From: Acanthornis magna
Lineage: Eukaryota > Chordata > Aves > Passeriformes > Acanthizidae
Assembly: GCA_036785705.1 (NCBI GenBank)
Contig: JAWUZG010000955.1
Span: 62,001-126,000 of the forward strand
Length of the DNA: 64,000 nucleotides
Reading direction: 5' to 3'
This document shows, piece after piece, positions 1 to 11,512 of the stretch (its first letter is position 1; every line of letters begins with the position of its first letter). A model generated the notes under the pieces. The model saw only the letters and a program-made list of their open reading frames with translations, made no database searches and was not told the DNA's origin. Both the position numbers and the translations under genes were made by a program.

Positions 1-3000
1 TTGGATTCATTGGAAGCCGTTTGGGATCAATGGAAGAGTTTTAGGATCAATGGAAGAGTCTTTGAGTTGAGTTGAGTTGAGTTGGGTTGGAAAAACTCTT
101 GGGATCGTTGGAAGAGTTTTGGGGTCAATGGAAGAGTCATTGGGTTGGGTTGGGTTGGATTGGATTGAGTTGGAGAAGGTCTTGGATTTATCGGATGCCG
201 TTCGGGATCAATGGAAGAGTCTTTGGGTTGAGTTGGGTTGGGTTGGGTTGAGTTGGAGAAGGTCTCGGATTCATCGGAAACCATTTGGGATCAATCGAAG
301 AGCCTTGGGGTCAACGGAAAAGTCTTTGGGTTGAGTTGGGTTGAGTTGGAGAAAGTCTTGGATTCATTGGAAATCATTTCGCATCAACAGAGAAGTCTTG
401 GGGTTGAGTTACAAAGAGTTCGGAACCAATGGAAGAGTCTTGGGATCAATGGAAGAGTCATTGGGTTGGTTTGGGTTGAGTTGGAGAAAGTCTTGGGTTC
501 ACTGGAAGAGTCTTGGGATCAATGGAAGACTCGTTGGGTTGAGTTGGAGAAAGTCTTGGGATCAATGGGAGAGTTTGGGATCAATGGAAGAGTCATTGGG
601 TTGAGTTGGAGAAAGTCTTGGATTCATTGGAAGCCGTTTGGGGTCAATGGAAGAGTCTTTGGGTTGGGTTGGGTTGAGTTTGGAACCAACTGGGAAGGGT
701 TGGGTTGAGTTGGAGAAACTCTTCGATTCATCGGAAGAGTCATGGGATCAACGGAAAAGTCTTCGGATCAATGGGAGAGTCATTGGGTTGAGTTGGGTTG
801 AGTTGGAGAAAGTCTTGGGATCAGTGGAAAAGTCGTTGGGTTGGGTTGGGAAGAGTTTGGAACCAATGGAAGAGTCTTGGGGTCAATGGAGAAGTCTTTG
901 GGTTGAGTTGGGTTGAGTTGGAGAAAGTCTTGGATTCATTGGAAGAGTTTTGGGATCAACGGAAGAGTCTTTGGGTTGAGTTGGGTTGAGTTTGGAATCA
1001 ATGGGAGAGTCTTGGGGTCAATGGAAGAGTCATTGGGTTGAGTTGGAGAAAGTCTTGGGATCAATGGGAGAGTTTGGGATCAATGGAAGAATCTTTGGGT
1101 TGGGTTGGGAAGAGTTTGGAACCAATGGAGAAGGGTTGGGTTGAGTTGGAGAAACTCTTGGATTCATTGGGAGAATCTTAGGATCAATGGAAGAGTCTTT
1201 GGGTTGAATTGGACAAAGTCTTGGGATCAATGGAACAGTTTTGGGATCAATGGAAGAATCTTTGGGTTGGGTTGGGTTGAGTTTGGAACCAATGGAAGAG
1301 TCTTGGGATCAATGGAATAGTCTTGGGATTGGGTTGGAGAAACTCTTGGATTCATCGGAAGCCGTTTGGGATCAATGGGAGAGCCTTGGGGTCAATGGAA
1401 AGGTCTTTGGGTTGAGTTGGGTTGAGTTGGAGAAAGTCTTGGATTCATTGGAAGAGTCTTGGGCTCAATGGGAGAGTCTTTGGGTTGAGTTGGAGAAAGT
1501 CCTGAGTTCGTGGCTTCCGGCGGCGCTGCTGTCGCGGTTCGATCTCCTCTGGCTGCTCCAGGATCGGCCCCAGAGGGATCGCGATCTGAGGTGAGCGGCG
1601 GGGGAGGGGTTGGGGAATTTTTGGGTTGGGTTGGGAAGAGTTTGGAACCAATGGAGAAGGGTTGGGTTGAGTTGGAGAAAGTCTTGGATTCATTGGGAGA
1701 ATCTTAGGATCAATGGAAGAGTCTTTGGGTTGGGTTGGAGAAACTCTTGGGATCAATGGAAGAGTCTTGGGATCAACGGAAAAGTCTTCAGATCAATGGG
1801 AGAGTCATTGGGTTGAGTTGGGTTGAGTTGGACAAAGTCTTGGGATCAATGGAACAGTTTTGGGATCAATGGAAGAATCTTTGGGTTGAGTTGGGAAGAG
1901 TCTTGGGGTCAATGGCAGAGTCTTGGGGTTGAGTTGAGTTGAATTGGAGAAACTCTTGGATTCATTGGAAGAGTCTTGGGGTCAATGGAAGAGTCTTTGG
2001 GTTGGGTTGGAGAAACTCTTGGATTCATTGGCAGCCATTTGGGATCAATCGAAGAGCCTTGGGGTCAATGGAGAAGTCTTTGGGTTGAGTTGGGTTGAGT
2101 TGGAGAAAGTCTTGGATTCATTGGAAATCATTTCGCATCAACGGAGAAGTCTTGGGGTTGAGTTACAAAGAGTTCGGAACCAATGGAAGAGTCTTGGGAT
2201 CAATGGAAGAGTCATTGGGTTGAGTTGGAGAAAGTCTTGGATTCATTGGAAGCCGTTTGGGGTCAATGGAAGAGTCTTTGGGTTGGGTTGGGAAGAGTTT
2301 GGAACCAATGGAGAAGGGTTGGGTTGAGTTGGAGAAACTCTTGGATTCATCGGAAGAGTCATGGGATCAACGGAAGAATCTTTGGGTCAATGGAAGAGTC
2401 ATTGGGTTGAGTTGGGTTGAGTTGGAGAAAGTCTTGGGATCAGTGGAAAAGTCTTTGGGTTGGGTTGGGAAGAGTTTGGAACCAATGGAAGAGTCTTGTG
2501 GTCAATGGGAGAGTTTTGCGATCAACGGAAGAGTGGTTGGGTTGGGTTAGGTTGAGTTTGGAATCAATGGGAGAGTCTTGGGATCAATGGCAGAGTCTTG
2601 GGGTTGAGTTGAGTTGAATTGGAGAAACTCTTGGGTTCATTGGAAGAGTCTTGGGATTAATGGCAGAGTCTTTGGGTTGAGTTGAGTTGAGTTGGGTTGG
2701 AAAAACTCTTGGGATCAATGGAAGAGTTTGGGGGTCAATGGAAGAGTCGTTGGGTTGAGTTGGAGAAAGTCTTGGGATCATTGGAAGAGTTTTGCGATCA
2801 ACGGAAGAGTCTTTGGGTTGGGTTGGGAAGAGTTTGGAACCAATGGGAGAGTCTTGGGATCAATGGCAGAGTCTTGGGGTTGAGTTGAGTTGAGTTGGAG
2901 AAAGTCTTGGATTCATTGGAAATCATTTCGCATCAACAGAGAAGTCTTGGGGTTGAGTTACAAAGAGTTCGGAACCAATGGAAGAGTCTTGGGATCGATG

Positions 3001-4770
3001 GAAGAGTCATTGGGTTGGTTTGGGTTGAGTTGGAGAAAGTCTTGGGTTCACTGGAAGAGTCTTGGGATCAATGGAAGAGTCGTTGGGTTGAGTTGGAGAA
3101 AGTCTTGGGATCAATGGGAGAGTTTGGGATCAATGGAAGAGTCATTGGGTTGAGTTGGAGAAAGTCTTGGATTCATTGGAAGCCGTTTGGGGTCAATGGA
3201 AGAGTCTTTGGGTTGGGTTGGGAAGAGTTTGGAACCAATCGAGAAGGGTTAGGTTGAGTTGGAGAAACTCTTGGATTCATTGGGAGAATCTTAGGATCAA
3301 TGGAAGAGTCTTTGGGTTGGGTTGGAGAAACTCTTGGGATCAATGGAAGAGTCTTGGGATCAACGGAAAAGTCTTCAGATCAATGGGAGAGTCATTGGGT
3401 TGAGTTGGGTTGAGTTGGACAAAGTCTTGGGATCAATGGAACAGTTTTGGGATCAATGGAAGAATCTTTGGGTTGAGTTGGGAAGAGTCTTGGGATCAAT
3501 GGCAGAGTCTTGGGGTTGAGTTGAGTTGAATTGGAGAAACTCTTGGGTTCATTGGAAGAGTCTTGGGGTCAATGGAAGAGTCTTTGGGTTGAGTTGGAGG
3601 AACTCTTGGATTCATTGGCAGCCATTTGGGATCAATCGAAGAGCCTTGGGGTCAATGGAAAGGTCTTTGGGTTGGGTTGGGTTGAGTTGGAAAAAGTCTT
3701 GGATTCATCGGAAATCATTTCGCATCAACGGAGAAGTCTTGGGGTTGAGTTACAAAGAGTTTGGAACCAATGGAAGAGTCTTGGGATCAATGGAAAAATC
3801 TTGGGATCAGTGGAAGAGTCTTTGGGTTGAGTTGGAGAAAGTCTTGGGATCAATGGAAGAGTCGTTGGGTTGGGTTTGGAAGAGTTTGGAATCAATGGGA
3901 GAGCCTTGGGATCAATGGAAGAGTCGTTGGGTTGAGTTGAGTTGAATTGGAGAAACTCTTGGGTTCATTGGAAGAGCCTTGGGGTCAATGGAAGAGTCTT
4001 TGGGTTGGGTTGGGAAGAGTTTGGAACCAATCGAGAAGGGTTGGGTTGAGTTGGAGAAACTCTTGGATTCATTGGGAGAATCTTAGGATCAATGGAAGAG
4101 TCTTTGGGTTGGGTTGGAGAAACTCTTGGGATCAATGGAAGAGTCTTGGGATCAACGGAAAAGTCTTCAGATCAATGGGAGAGTCATTGGGTTGAGTTGG
4201 GTTGAGTTGGACAAAGTCTTGGGATCAATGGAACAGTTTTGGGATCAATGGAAGAATCTTTGGGTTGAGTTGGGAAGAGTCTTGGGATCAATGGCAGAGT
4301 CTTGGGGTTGAGTTGAGTTGAATTGGAGAAACTCTTGGGTTCATTGGAAGAGTCTTGGGGTCAATGGAAGAGTCTTGGGGTTGGGTTGGAGAAACTCTTG
4401 GATTCATTGGAAGCCGTTTGGGATCAATGGAAGAGTTTTAGGATCAATGGAAGAGTCTTTGGGTTGAGTTGAGTTGAGTTGGGTTGGAAAAACTCTTGGG
4501 ATCGTTGGAAGAGTTTTGGGGTCAATGGAAGAGTCATTGGGTTGGGTTGGGTTGGGTTGGGTTGAGTTGGAGAAGGTCTCGGATTCATCGGAAACCATTT
4601 GGGATCAATGGAAGAGTTTTGGGATCAATGGAAGAGTTTTGGGATCAATGGAAGAGTCTTTGGGTTGGGTTGGGTTGAGTTGGAGAAACTCTTGGGTTCA
4701 TTGGAAGAGTCTTGGGATCAATGGGAGAGTTTGGGATCAATGGAAAACTCACGGAATCAATGGAAAATTG
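1..4770 (+). repeat. G-rich intronic minisatellite (TTGGGTTGAGTTGGAGAAAG family)
   Basis: The region is built from two alternating motifs of about 20 nt, one like TTGGGTTGAGTTGGAGAAAG and one like GGGATCAATGGAAGAGTCTT. The + strand is very poor in C. Larger duplications lie on top: a block of about 198 bp recurs almost unchanged at 1735, 3322 and 4114 (spacings 1587 and 792, that is 2 x ~793 and 1 x ~793), and the segment near 341-604 recurs at 2890-3153. It fills the MCM7 intron on both sides of the exon fragment at 1514-1590. Several TTGGGTTGGG runs could form G-quadruplex on the coding strand. Open frames through it encode only repeats and are not genes. Confidence 0.93.
1514..1590 (+). 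CDS. MCM7: MCM7 exon (fragment) carrying the SRFD arginine-finger motif
   Basis: Seventy-seven bases read [13 protein letters not shown] and then a D/R-rich stretch ending DRDL plus two bases of Arg (AG). A consensus donor GTGAGC follows at 1591-1596. SRFD is the arginine-finger motif of MCM ATPases; MCM7 contributes it in trans to the neighbouring subunit's ATP site in the MCM2-7 helicase. The AG phase joins in frame to the exon at 5349. The left edge is odd: the nearest upstream AG is at 1505-1506, and the seven bases between it and the Leu codon do not give the residues expected before LPAALLS. Minisatellite abuts directly. This may be the genuine exon with a disrupted edge, or a truncated copy of an intact exon lying left of the window. 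Identity is certain, exon status is not. Confidence 0.8.
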
Positions 4771-5348
4771 ATTGGAAACCCAAAATTCTAATTTTTTTCC
4801 CCAATTTCCAGGCTGGCCCAGCACATCACCTATGGGAGCACCTCTGGGACAAACTGGGAGGGATCACCAATTCCCAAAAAAACCCCAGAATTTCCCAGTA
4901 AACCCCAATTCCCCAAAAATCCCTCAAATTTCCCAAAAAATCCAAAATTCAAAAAAAATACCCAATTTCCAAAAAACCCCAAGCTTCCAAAAAACTCAAA
5001 AAATTCAAAAATTGAATTTTTGAAATTCAAAAAAATTTTTTAAAAAAATTCAAATTCCCCGTAAATTCAAAAAAAAAACCCCGAAATTCGTAAAAATTGC
5101 TGAAATTAAAAATTGCCAAAATTGAAAAAACCCTCGAAATCTAAAAAAAAATTCCCAAAATTGCCAAAAAACCCCAATTCCCAAAAATCTCCAAAATTAC
5201 CAAAAACCACAAGAAATCCCCCCCAAAAATCCCCCCAAAAAACCCCAAAATTCAAAAAAAATCCCCCAAAATTCCCCCGAAAACCCCAAAATTTTTCAAA
5301 ATTCCCCACAAAACCCCAAAATTCTAAATTTTTTTCCCCAATTTCCAG
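4771..5348 (+). repeat. C/A-rich low-complexity end of MCM7 intron
   Basis: The stretch consists of CCCCAAAATTCCCAAAA-type sequence with almost no G, and a small A/T palindromic patch (AAATTGAATTTTTGAAATTC) near 5007-5030. About 35 bases before 5349, ending in a pyrimidine-rich CCCCAATTTCCAG acceptor, also occur before the decoy exon start at 4812, so the acceptor region itself was duplicated. No gene is visible. Confidence 0.8.
4812..4830 (+). pseudogene. Truncated copy of the 5' edge of MCM7 exon 5349-5432
   Basis: After an acceptor CCCCAATTTCCAG, the 19 bases coding LAQHIT match the true exon start at 5349 exactly and then diverge into unrelated sequence. There is no donor in a matching position. 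The copy lies upstream of its parent exon within the same intron, so it is a decoy acceptor and not a usable exon. Confidence 0.85.
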
Positions 5349-5432
5349 GCTGGCCCAGCACATCACCTTCGTGCACCAGCACTGCCGAGAGCCTCCGAGC
5401 GCCTTCCGCCCCCTGGACATGAAACTCATGAG
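5349..5432 (+). CDS. MCM7: MCM7 exon, segment after the arginine finger ([11 protein letters not shown])
   Basis: The exon is 84 nt. It starts after CCAATTTCCAG and its first G completes the Arg codon left by the previous exon. It reads [11 protein letters not shown], then a Pro-rich linker, then LDMKLM and two bases of Arg. This matches the MCM7 stretch linking the AAA+ core to the lid helices. The donor is GTGGGA, weaker than the GTGAGN donors of the other MCM7 exons. Phase 2 at the 3' end fits the next exon, which begins with G then CGT TAC. Flanking intron sequence is C/A-rich upstream and a 22-bp repeat downstream. Confidence 0.95.
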
Positions 5433-6205
5433 GTGGGACCCGAAATTCCCTTTTTTCACCCCAAAATTCCCTTTTTTCACCCCAAAATTGTCCTTTTTCA
5501 CCCCAAAATTTCCATTTTTCTACCCCAAAATTCCCTTTTTTCACCCTAAAATTCCCCTTTTTCACCCCAAAATTCCCTTTTTTCACCCCAGAATTCCCCT
5601 TTTTCACCCCAAAATTCCATCCTCCACCCCAAAATCGTCCTTTTTCACCTCAAAATTCCCTTTTTCACCCCAAAATTCCCTTTTTTCACCCCAGAATTCC
5701 CTTTTTTCACCCCAAAATTCCCTTTTTTCACCCTAAAATTCCCCTTTTTCACCCCAAAATTCCCTTTTTTCACCCCAGAATTCCCTTTTTTCACCCCAGA
5801 ATTCCCTTTTTTCACCCCAAAATTCCCTTTTTTCACCCTAAAATTCCCCTTTTTCACCCCAAAATTCCCTTTTTTCACCCCAGAATTCCCTTTTTTCACC
5901 CCAAAATTCCCTTTTTTCACCCCAAAATTCCCCTTTTTCACCCCAAAATTCCCTTTTTTCACCCTAAAATTCCCCTTTTTCACCCCAAAATTCCCTTTTT
6001 TCACCCCAAAATTCCCCTTTTTCACCCCAAAATTCCATCCTCCACCCCAAAATCGTCCTTTTTCACCTCAAAATTCCCCTTTTCAACCCAAAATTCCCTT
6101 TTTTCACCCCAAAATTGTCCTTTTTCACCCTAAAATTTCCATTTTTCTACCCCAAAATTTCCATTTTTCACCCCAAAATTCCCTTTTTTCACCCCAAAAT
6201 TTCGA
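5433..6205 (+). repeat. ~22-bp pyrimidine-rich tandem repeat in MCM7 intron
   Basis: The unit is close to TTCCCTTTTTTCACCCCAAAA, repeated about 35 times with variants such as ...CACCCTAAAATTCC and ...CACCCCAGAATTCC. The unit length of about 21-22 keeps frames open on the - strand, giving a KKGNFGV heptad-like reading from 6025 down to 5645; this is a repeat artefact. The + strand, which is the MCM7 sense strand, is almost free of G. Confidence 0.93.
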
Positions 6206-8170
6206 GGTTATTTTCCCCAAATTTCCACCTTCTTTTTCTGAAATTTCACCTGAAAATTTGCATTTTTTCGCCCGAAATTTCGCCGTTTTCTTCCCAAAAC
6301 TCCGCGTTTTTTCCCCGAAACTTTGCGTTTCCTCCCAAAATTCATTTCTTAACCCCAAATCTCTCAATGTTTCCCAAAATTTTGCTTTTTTCTTTTTTTT
6401 TCCCCAAAATTTCGAGTTTTGTTCCCCAAAATTCCATCTTTTCTTTCTGAAATTTCGCCGTTTCTCGCCTTAGATTTTGCCATTTTTTGCCTAAAACTCT
6501 GCAATTTTTTCCCGAAACTTCGCGGTTTTTTCCCAAAATTCCACGTTTCTTTTCTGAAATTTCGTGTTATTTTTCCAAAATTTTGAGGTTATTTTCCCCA
6601 AATTTCCACCTTCTTTTTCTGAAATTCCACCTGAAAATTTGCGTTTTTTCGCCTCAAATTTCGCCGTTTTCTTCCCACAACTCCGCGTTTTCTCCCCGAA
6701 ACTTCGCGTTTTTTCCCAGAATCCCCTTCTTAACTCCAAATTTCTCTCTTTTAACCAAAATCCTGGTTTTTTTCCCCATTTTTAGGCGTTACCTGGCGGA
6801 GTGCAAGCGCCGCGAGCCGCGGCTGCCGCCGGCCCTGGCCAAGTTCGAGCTTTTTTTCCCTGAAATTTTGTGCTTTTTTGCCTGAAATTTTGCAATTTTT
6901 TTTCCTTAAATTTCACAGTTTTTTGCCTGAAATTTCGCAGTATTTTCTCTGAAATTTCACCATTTTTTTCCGAAATTTCGCAGTTTCTTGCCTGAAATTT
7001 TGCCCTTTTTCCCTTAAATTTCGTGTCTTCTTCCCTCAAAATTCCACATTTTCTTCCTGAAATTTTGCCCTTTTCTCCCCTGAAATTTCACTCTTCTTCC
7101 CGAAAATTTCGAGTTTTATTTCACCGAAATTCTGCATTTTCTCTCTGAAATTTGCCACTTTTTTCCTCTGAAATCCAACTTTTTTTCCCCAAAATTTCGA
7201 GTTTTCTTCCCCAAATTTCCACCTTATCTTTCTGCAATTTCACCTGAAAATTTGCGTTTCTTCGCCCGAAATTTCGCCATTTTCTTCCCAAAACTCCGCG
7301 TTTTTTCCCCGAAACTTTGCGTTTCCTCCCAAAATTAATTTCTTAACCCCAAATCTCTCAATTTTTCCCAAAATTTTGCTTTTTTCCTCAAAATTCCGTG
7401 TTTTGTTCCCCAAATTTCCACCTTATCTTTCTGCAATTTCACCTGAAAATTTGCCATTTTTCGCCTGAAATTTCGCTGTTTTCTTCCGAGCTTTTCTTCC
7501 CTGAAATTTTGTGCTTTTCTGCCTGAAATTTTGCAATTTTTTTCCTTAAATTTCACAATTTTTTGCCTGAAATTTCGCAGTTTTTCCCCCAACATTTCGG
7601 GTTTTTTTCCCCAAAATTCCGCATTTTCTTTCTGAAATTTCGCCTTTTTTTTTTCCCCCTTCAATTTCACAGTTTTTTGCCTGAAATTTCACGTTTTTTT
7701 TTTTTCCCAGAATTTTGAGTTTTCTTCCCCAAAACTCCATATTTTCTTTCTGAAATTACATAGATTTTTGCCTGACATTTCACTTGGTTTTTTCCAATAT
7801 TTTGAATTTTCTTCCCCAAAATTCCGTGTTTTCTTTCTGAAATTTCGCAGGTTTTCCATGGAATTTTGCACTTTTTTCCTTGATCTTTCGCTGGGTTTTT
7901 TCCCCTTAAATTTTGCCATTTTTCCTTGAAATTTCGTGGGTTTTGGCCGGAAATTTTGCCGTTTTTTTCCCTAAAAATTCCACTTCTTCCATCTGAAATT
8001 TCGCAGTTTTTTGCCTGAAATTTCGCTGGTTTTTCCCTAAATTTTGCCTATTTTTCCCCAAAAATTCTGCGTTTTTTCCCCAAAACTCCGCGTTTTTTTC
8101 CCAGAATCCCCTTCTTAACTCCAAATTTCTCTCTTTTAACCAAAATCCTGGTTTTTTTCCCCATTTTTAG
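6206..8170 (+). repeat. Degenerate TTTCCCCGAAATTTCGC-type repeats in MCM7 intron
   Basis: The intron holds T/C-rich units resembling TTTTTGCCTGAAATTTCGC. Segmental duplications lie within it: about 175 bp at 6219-6395 recurs at 7207-7390, and about 130 bp at roughly 6715-6847 recurs at 8100-8232, the latter including the acceptor and the first part of the exon at 8171. A poly-pyrimidine tract precedes both acceptors (TTTTTTTCCCCATTTTTAG). No gene is visible apart from the exon copy. Confidence 0.85.
6786..6847 (+). pseudogene. Truncated copy of the 5' part of MCM7 exon 8171-8330
   Basis: Sixty-two bases coding [18 protein letters not shown] and Lys-Phe match the start of the exon at 8171 (one visible change, GAG Glu to AAG Lys), preceded by the same acceptor and about 65 bp of identical intron. 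It then runs into intron repeat and reaches an in-frame stop (TGA near 6882). No donor follows, so inclusion would truncate MCM7 or need a cryptic donor. Confidence 0.9.
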
Positions 8171-8330
8171 GCGTTACCTGGCGGAGTGCAAGCGCCGCGA
8201 GCCGCGGCTGCCGCCGGCCCTGGCCGAGTTCATCACGGCCGCGTACGTCGAGCTGCGGCGCGAGGCCAAGGACGGCGTCTACACATCTGCCAGGACCTTG
8301 CTGGCCATCCTGCGCCTGGCCACCGCGCTG
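8171..8330 (+). CDS. MCM7: MCM7 exon, AAA+ lid helices with sensor-2 region ([12 protein letters not shown])
   Basis: The exon is 160 nt after acceptor CCCCATTTTTAG. It reads [20 protein letters not shown], then [12 protein letters not shown], a short KDG loop and [17 protein letters not shown]. The SARTL segment corresponds to the MCM sensor-2 region, whose Arg contacts ATP of the adjacent subunit. The loop between RREA and YTSAR looks about three residues shorter than in human MCM7, as I recall that sequence. The donor is GTGAGT in phase 0. Its last 46 bases and donor are copied at least nine times downstream in the next intron. Very high GC contrasts with the AT-rich intron. Confidence 0.97.
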
Positions 8331-11300
8331 GTGAGTCCCCCAGTATGGACCAGTATGGACCAGTATGGACCAGTGACCAGCAGTGACCATTAAAGGTCCT
8401 GGGATTGGGGTTGTTTATGCATCTGCCAGGACCTTGTTGTGAAAAATTGGCTCAAAATTGACTCTAAATGAGCCCAAAATTGACTCTAAATGAGCCCAAA
8501 ATTGACTAAAATTGGCTTCAAAATCAGTCCAAAATTGGCCCAAAATTGACTCAAAATCAGCTTCGAAATTGGTCCAAAATTGACTCGAAATTGCCCCAAA
8601 ATGGTCTCAAAATGAGCCTAAAATTGACTCAAAATTGGCCCAAAATTGATTCTAAATGGGGCCAAAATTGGCCCAAAATTGGCTTCAGAATGGCCCCAAA
8701 CTCAGCCCCAGTATGGCCCAGTACAGACCAGTATGGACCAGTGACCATTAGTGACCATCAGTGACCATTGGTGTGGGTGGGGTTGGGGTTGTTTATGGAT
8801 CTGCCAGGACCCTGCTGGCCATCCTGCGCCTGGCCACCGCCCTGGTGAGTGACCAGTACGGACCAGTATGGACCAGTATGGACCAGTGACCAGCAGTGAC
8901 CATCACTGACCATGGGTTTGGGTGGGGCTGGGGTTGTTTATGGATCTGCCAGGACCCTGCTGGCCATCCTGCGCCTGGCCACCGCGCTGGTGAGTGACCA
9001 GTATGGACCAGTATGGACCAGTGACCAGCAGTGACCATTAAAGGTCCTGGGATTGGGGTTGTTTATGCATCTGCCAGGACCTTGTTGCGAAAAATTGGTT
9101 CAAAATTGACCCAAATTTGGCCCAAAATTGACTCTAAATGAGCCCAAAATTGACTCAAAATTATTCCAAAATTGACCCCAAATTGGCCCAAAATTGACTG
9201 AAATTTGGCTTCAAAATCAGTCAAAAATTGACTCAGAATTGCCCCAAAATGGTCTCAAATTGAGCCTAAAATTGACTCAAAATTGACTCAAAATTGGTGC
9301 CAAAATTGATTCTAAATGAGGCCAAAATTGGCCCCAAATTGACCCAAAATTGACTCAAAATTGACTCAAAATCAGTTCCAAAATTGACCCAAAATTGGCT
9401 CCAGAATGGCCCCAAACTCAGCCCCAGTATGGCCCAGTACAGACCAGTATGGACCAGTGACCATTGGTGACCATTAGTGACCATTGAGGGTCCTGGGATT
9501 GGGGTTGTTTATGGATCTGCCAGGACCCTGCTGGCCATCCTGCGCCTGGCCACCGCGCTGGTGAGTGACCAGTACGGACCAGTATGGACCAGTGACCGCC
9601 AGTGACCATTAGTGACCATCAGTGACCATTGGTTTGGGTGGGGCTAGGGTTGTTTATGCATCTGCCAGGACCTTGCTGCATTAAATTGGCTTCAAATCAG
9701 CCCAAAATTGGATTAAAATTAGCCCAAAATTGGAGCAAAATTGGCCTAAAATTGACCCAAAGTTAACCCAAAATTGACTTCAAAATCAGCCAAAAATTAG
9801 CCCAAAATTGACTCAAAATTGGCCCAAAATTGACTGAAATTTGGTTTCAAAATCAGTCAAAAATTGACTCAGAATTGCCCCAGAATTGGCTTCAAAATCG
9901 GCCCAAAATTGACCCAAAATTGGTGCCCAAATTGACTCAAAATTGGCCCCAAATTGACTCAAAATGGTCCCAAAATTGACTCAAAATCGGTGCCAAAATT
10001 GGCCCAAAATTGATTCTAAATGAGGCCAAAATTGGCCCAAAATTGACTCAAAATTGGCCCAAAATGAGCCCAAAATTCACTCAAAATCAGTTCCAAAATT
10101 GACCCAAAATTGGCTTCAGAATGGCCCCAAACTCAGCCCCAGTATGGCCCAGTACAGACCAGTATGGACCGGTGACCATTAGTGACCATCACTGACCATG
10201 GGTTTGGGTGGGGCTGGGGTTGTTTATGGATCTGCCAGGACCCTGCTGGCCATCCTGCGCCTGGCCACCGCCCTGGTGAGTCCCCCAGTATGGACCAGTA
10301 TGGACCAGTATGGACCAGTGACCAGCAGTGACCATTAAAGGTCCTGGGATTGGGGTTGTTTATGCATCTGCCAGGACCTTGTTGTGAAAAATTGGCTCAA
10401 AATTGGCCCAAATTTGGCCCAAAATTGACTCTAAATGAGCCCAAAATTGACTCAAAATTATTCCAAAATTGGCCCAAAATTGACTGAAATTTGGCTTCAA
10501 AATCAGTCAAAAATTGACTCAGAATTGCCCCAAAATGGTCTCAAATTGAGCCTAAAATTGACTCAAAATTGACTCAAAATTGGTGCCAAAATTGATTCTA
10601 AATGAGGCCAAAATTGGCCCCAAATTGACCCAAAATTGACTCAAAATTGACTCAAAATCAGTTCCAAAATTGACCCAAAATTGGCTCCAGAATGGCCCCA
10701 AACTCAGCCCCAGTATGGCCCAGTACAGACCAGTATGGACCAGTGACCATTGGTGACCATTAGTGACCATTGGTGTGGGTGGGGTTGGGGTTGTTTATGG
10801 ATCTGCCAGGACCCTGCTGGCCATCCTGCGCCTGGCCACCGCGCTGGTGAGTGACCAGTACGGACCAGTATGGACCAGTATGGACCAGTGACCATTAGTG
10901 ACCATCACTGACCATGGGTTTGGGTGGGGCTGGGGTTGTTTATGGATCTGCCAGGACCCTGCTGGCCATCCTGCGCCTGGCCACCGCCCTGGTGAGTGAC
11001 CAGTACGGACCAGTATGGACCAGTATGGACCAGTGACCATCAGTGACCATCACTGACCATGGGTTTGGGTGGGGCTGGGGTTGTTTATGGATCTGCCAGG
11101 ACCCTGCTGGCCATCCTGCGCCTGGCCACCGCGCTGGTGAGTGACCAGTACGGACCAGTATGGACCAGTATGGACCAGTGACCATTAGTGACCATCACTG
11201 ACCATGGGTTTGGGTGGGGCTGGGGTTGTTTATGGATCTGCCAGGACCCTGCTGGCCATCCTGCGCCTGGCCACCGCCCTGGTGAGTGACCAGTACGGAC

Positions 11301-11512
11301 CAGTATGGACCAGTATGGACCAGTGACCATCAGTGACCATCACTGACCATGGGTTTGGGTGGGGCTGGGGTTGTTTATGGATCTGCCAGGACCCTGCTGG
11401 CCATCCTGCGCCTGGCCACCGCGCTGGTGAGTGACCAGTATGGACCAGTATGGACCAGTGACCAGCAGTGACCATTAAAGGTCCTGGGATTGGGGTTGTT
11501 TATGCATCTGCC
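8331..11512 (+). repeat. Tandem copies of MCM7 exon 3' edge plus donor, with ACCAGTATGG minisatellite
   Basis: Nine 46-nt copies of the end of exon 8171-8330 (from ATCTGCCAGG through ...GCCCTG/GCGCTG) lie at 8799, 8944, 9515, 10230, 10801, 10946, 11091, 11236 and 11381, each followed by GTGAGT. A GACCAGTATG minisatellite follows most copies. Shorter copies ending ...AGGACCTTG, without a donor, occur near 8419, 9068, 9659, 10368 and 11508. Reading past the authentic donor meets an in-frame TAA near 8391, so use of a downstream donor would truncate MCM7. Confidence 0.93.

Noticed and set aside
1..4770. Interstitial telomere array
   Set aside because: The motif is TTGGG/TTGAG in mixed units, not TTAGGG, and alternates with an unrelated ATGGAAGAGTC motif.
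5645..6025. KKGNFGV heptad-repeat protein on the - strand
   Set aside because: It is a direct reading of a ~21-22-bp tandem repeat in an MCM7 intron, with no domain and no start context.
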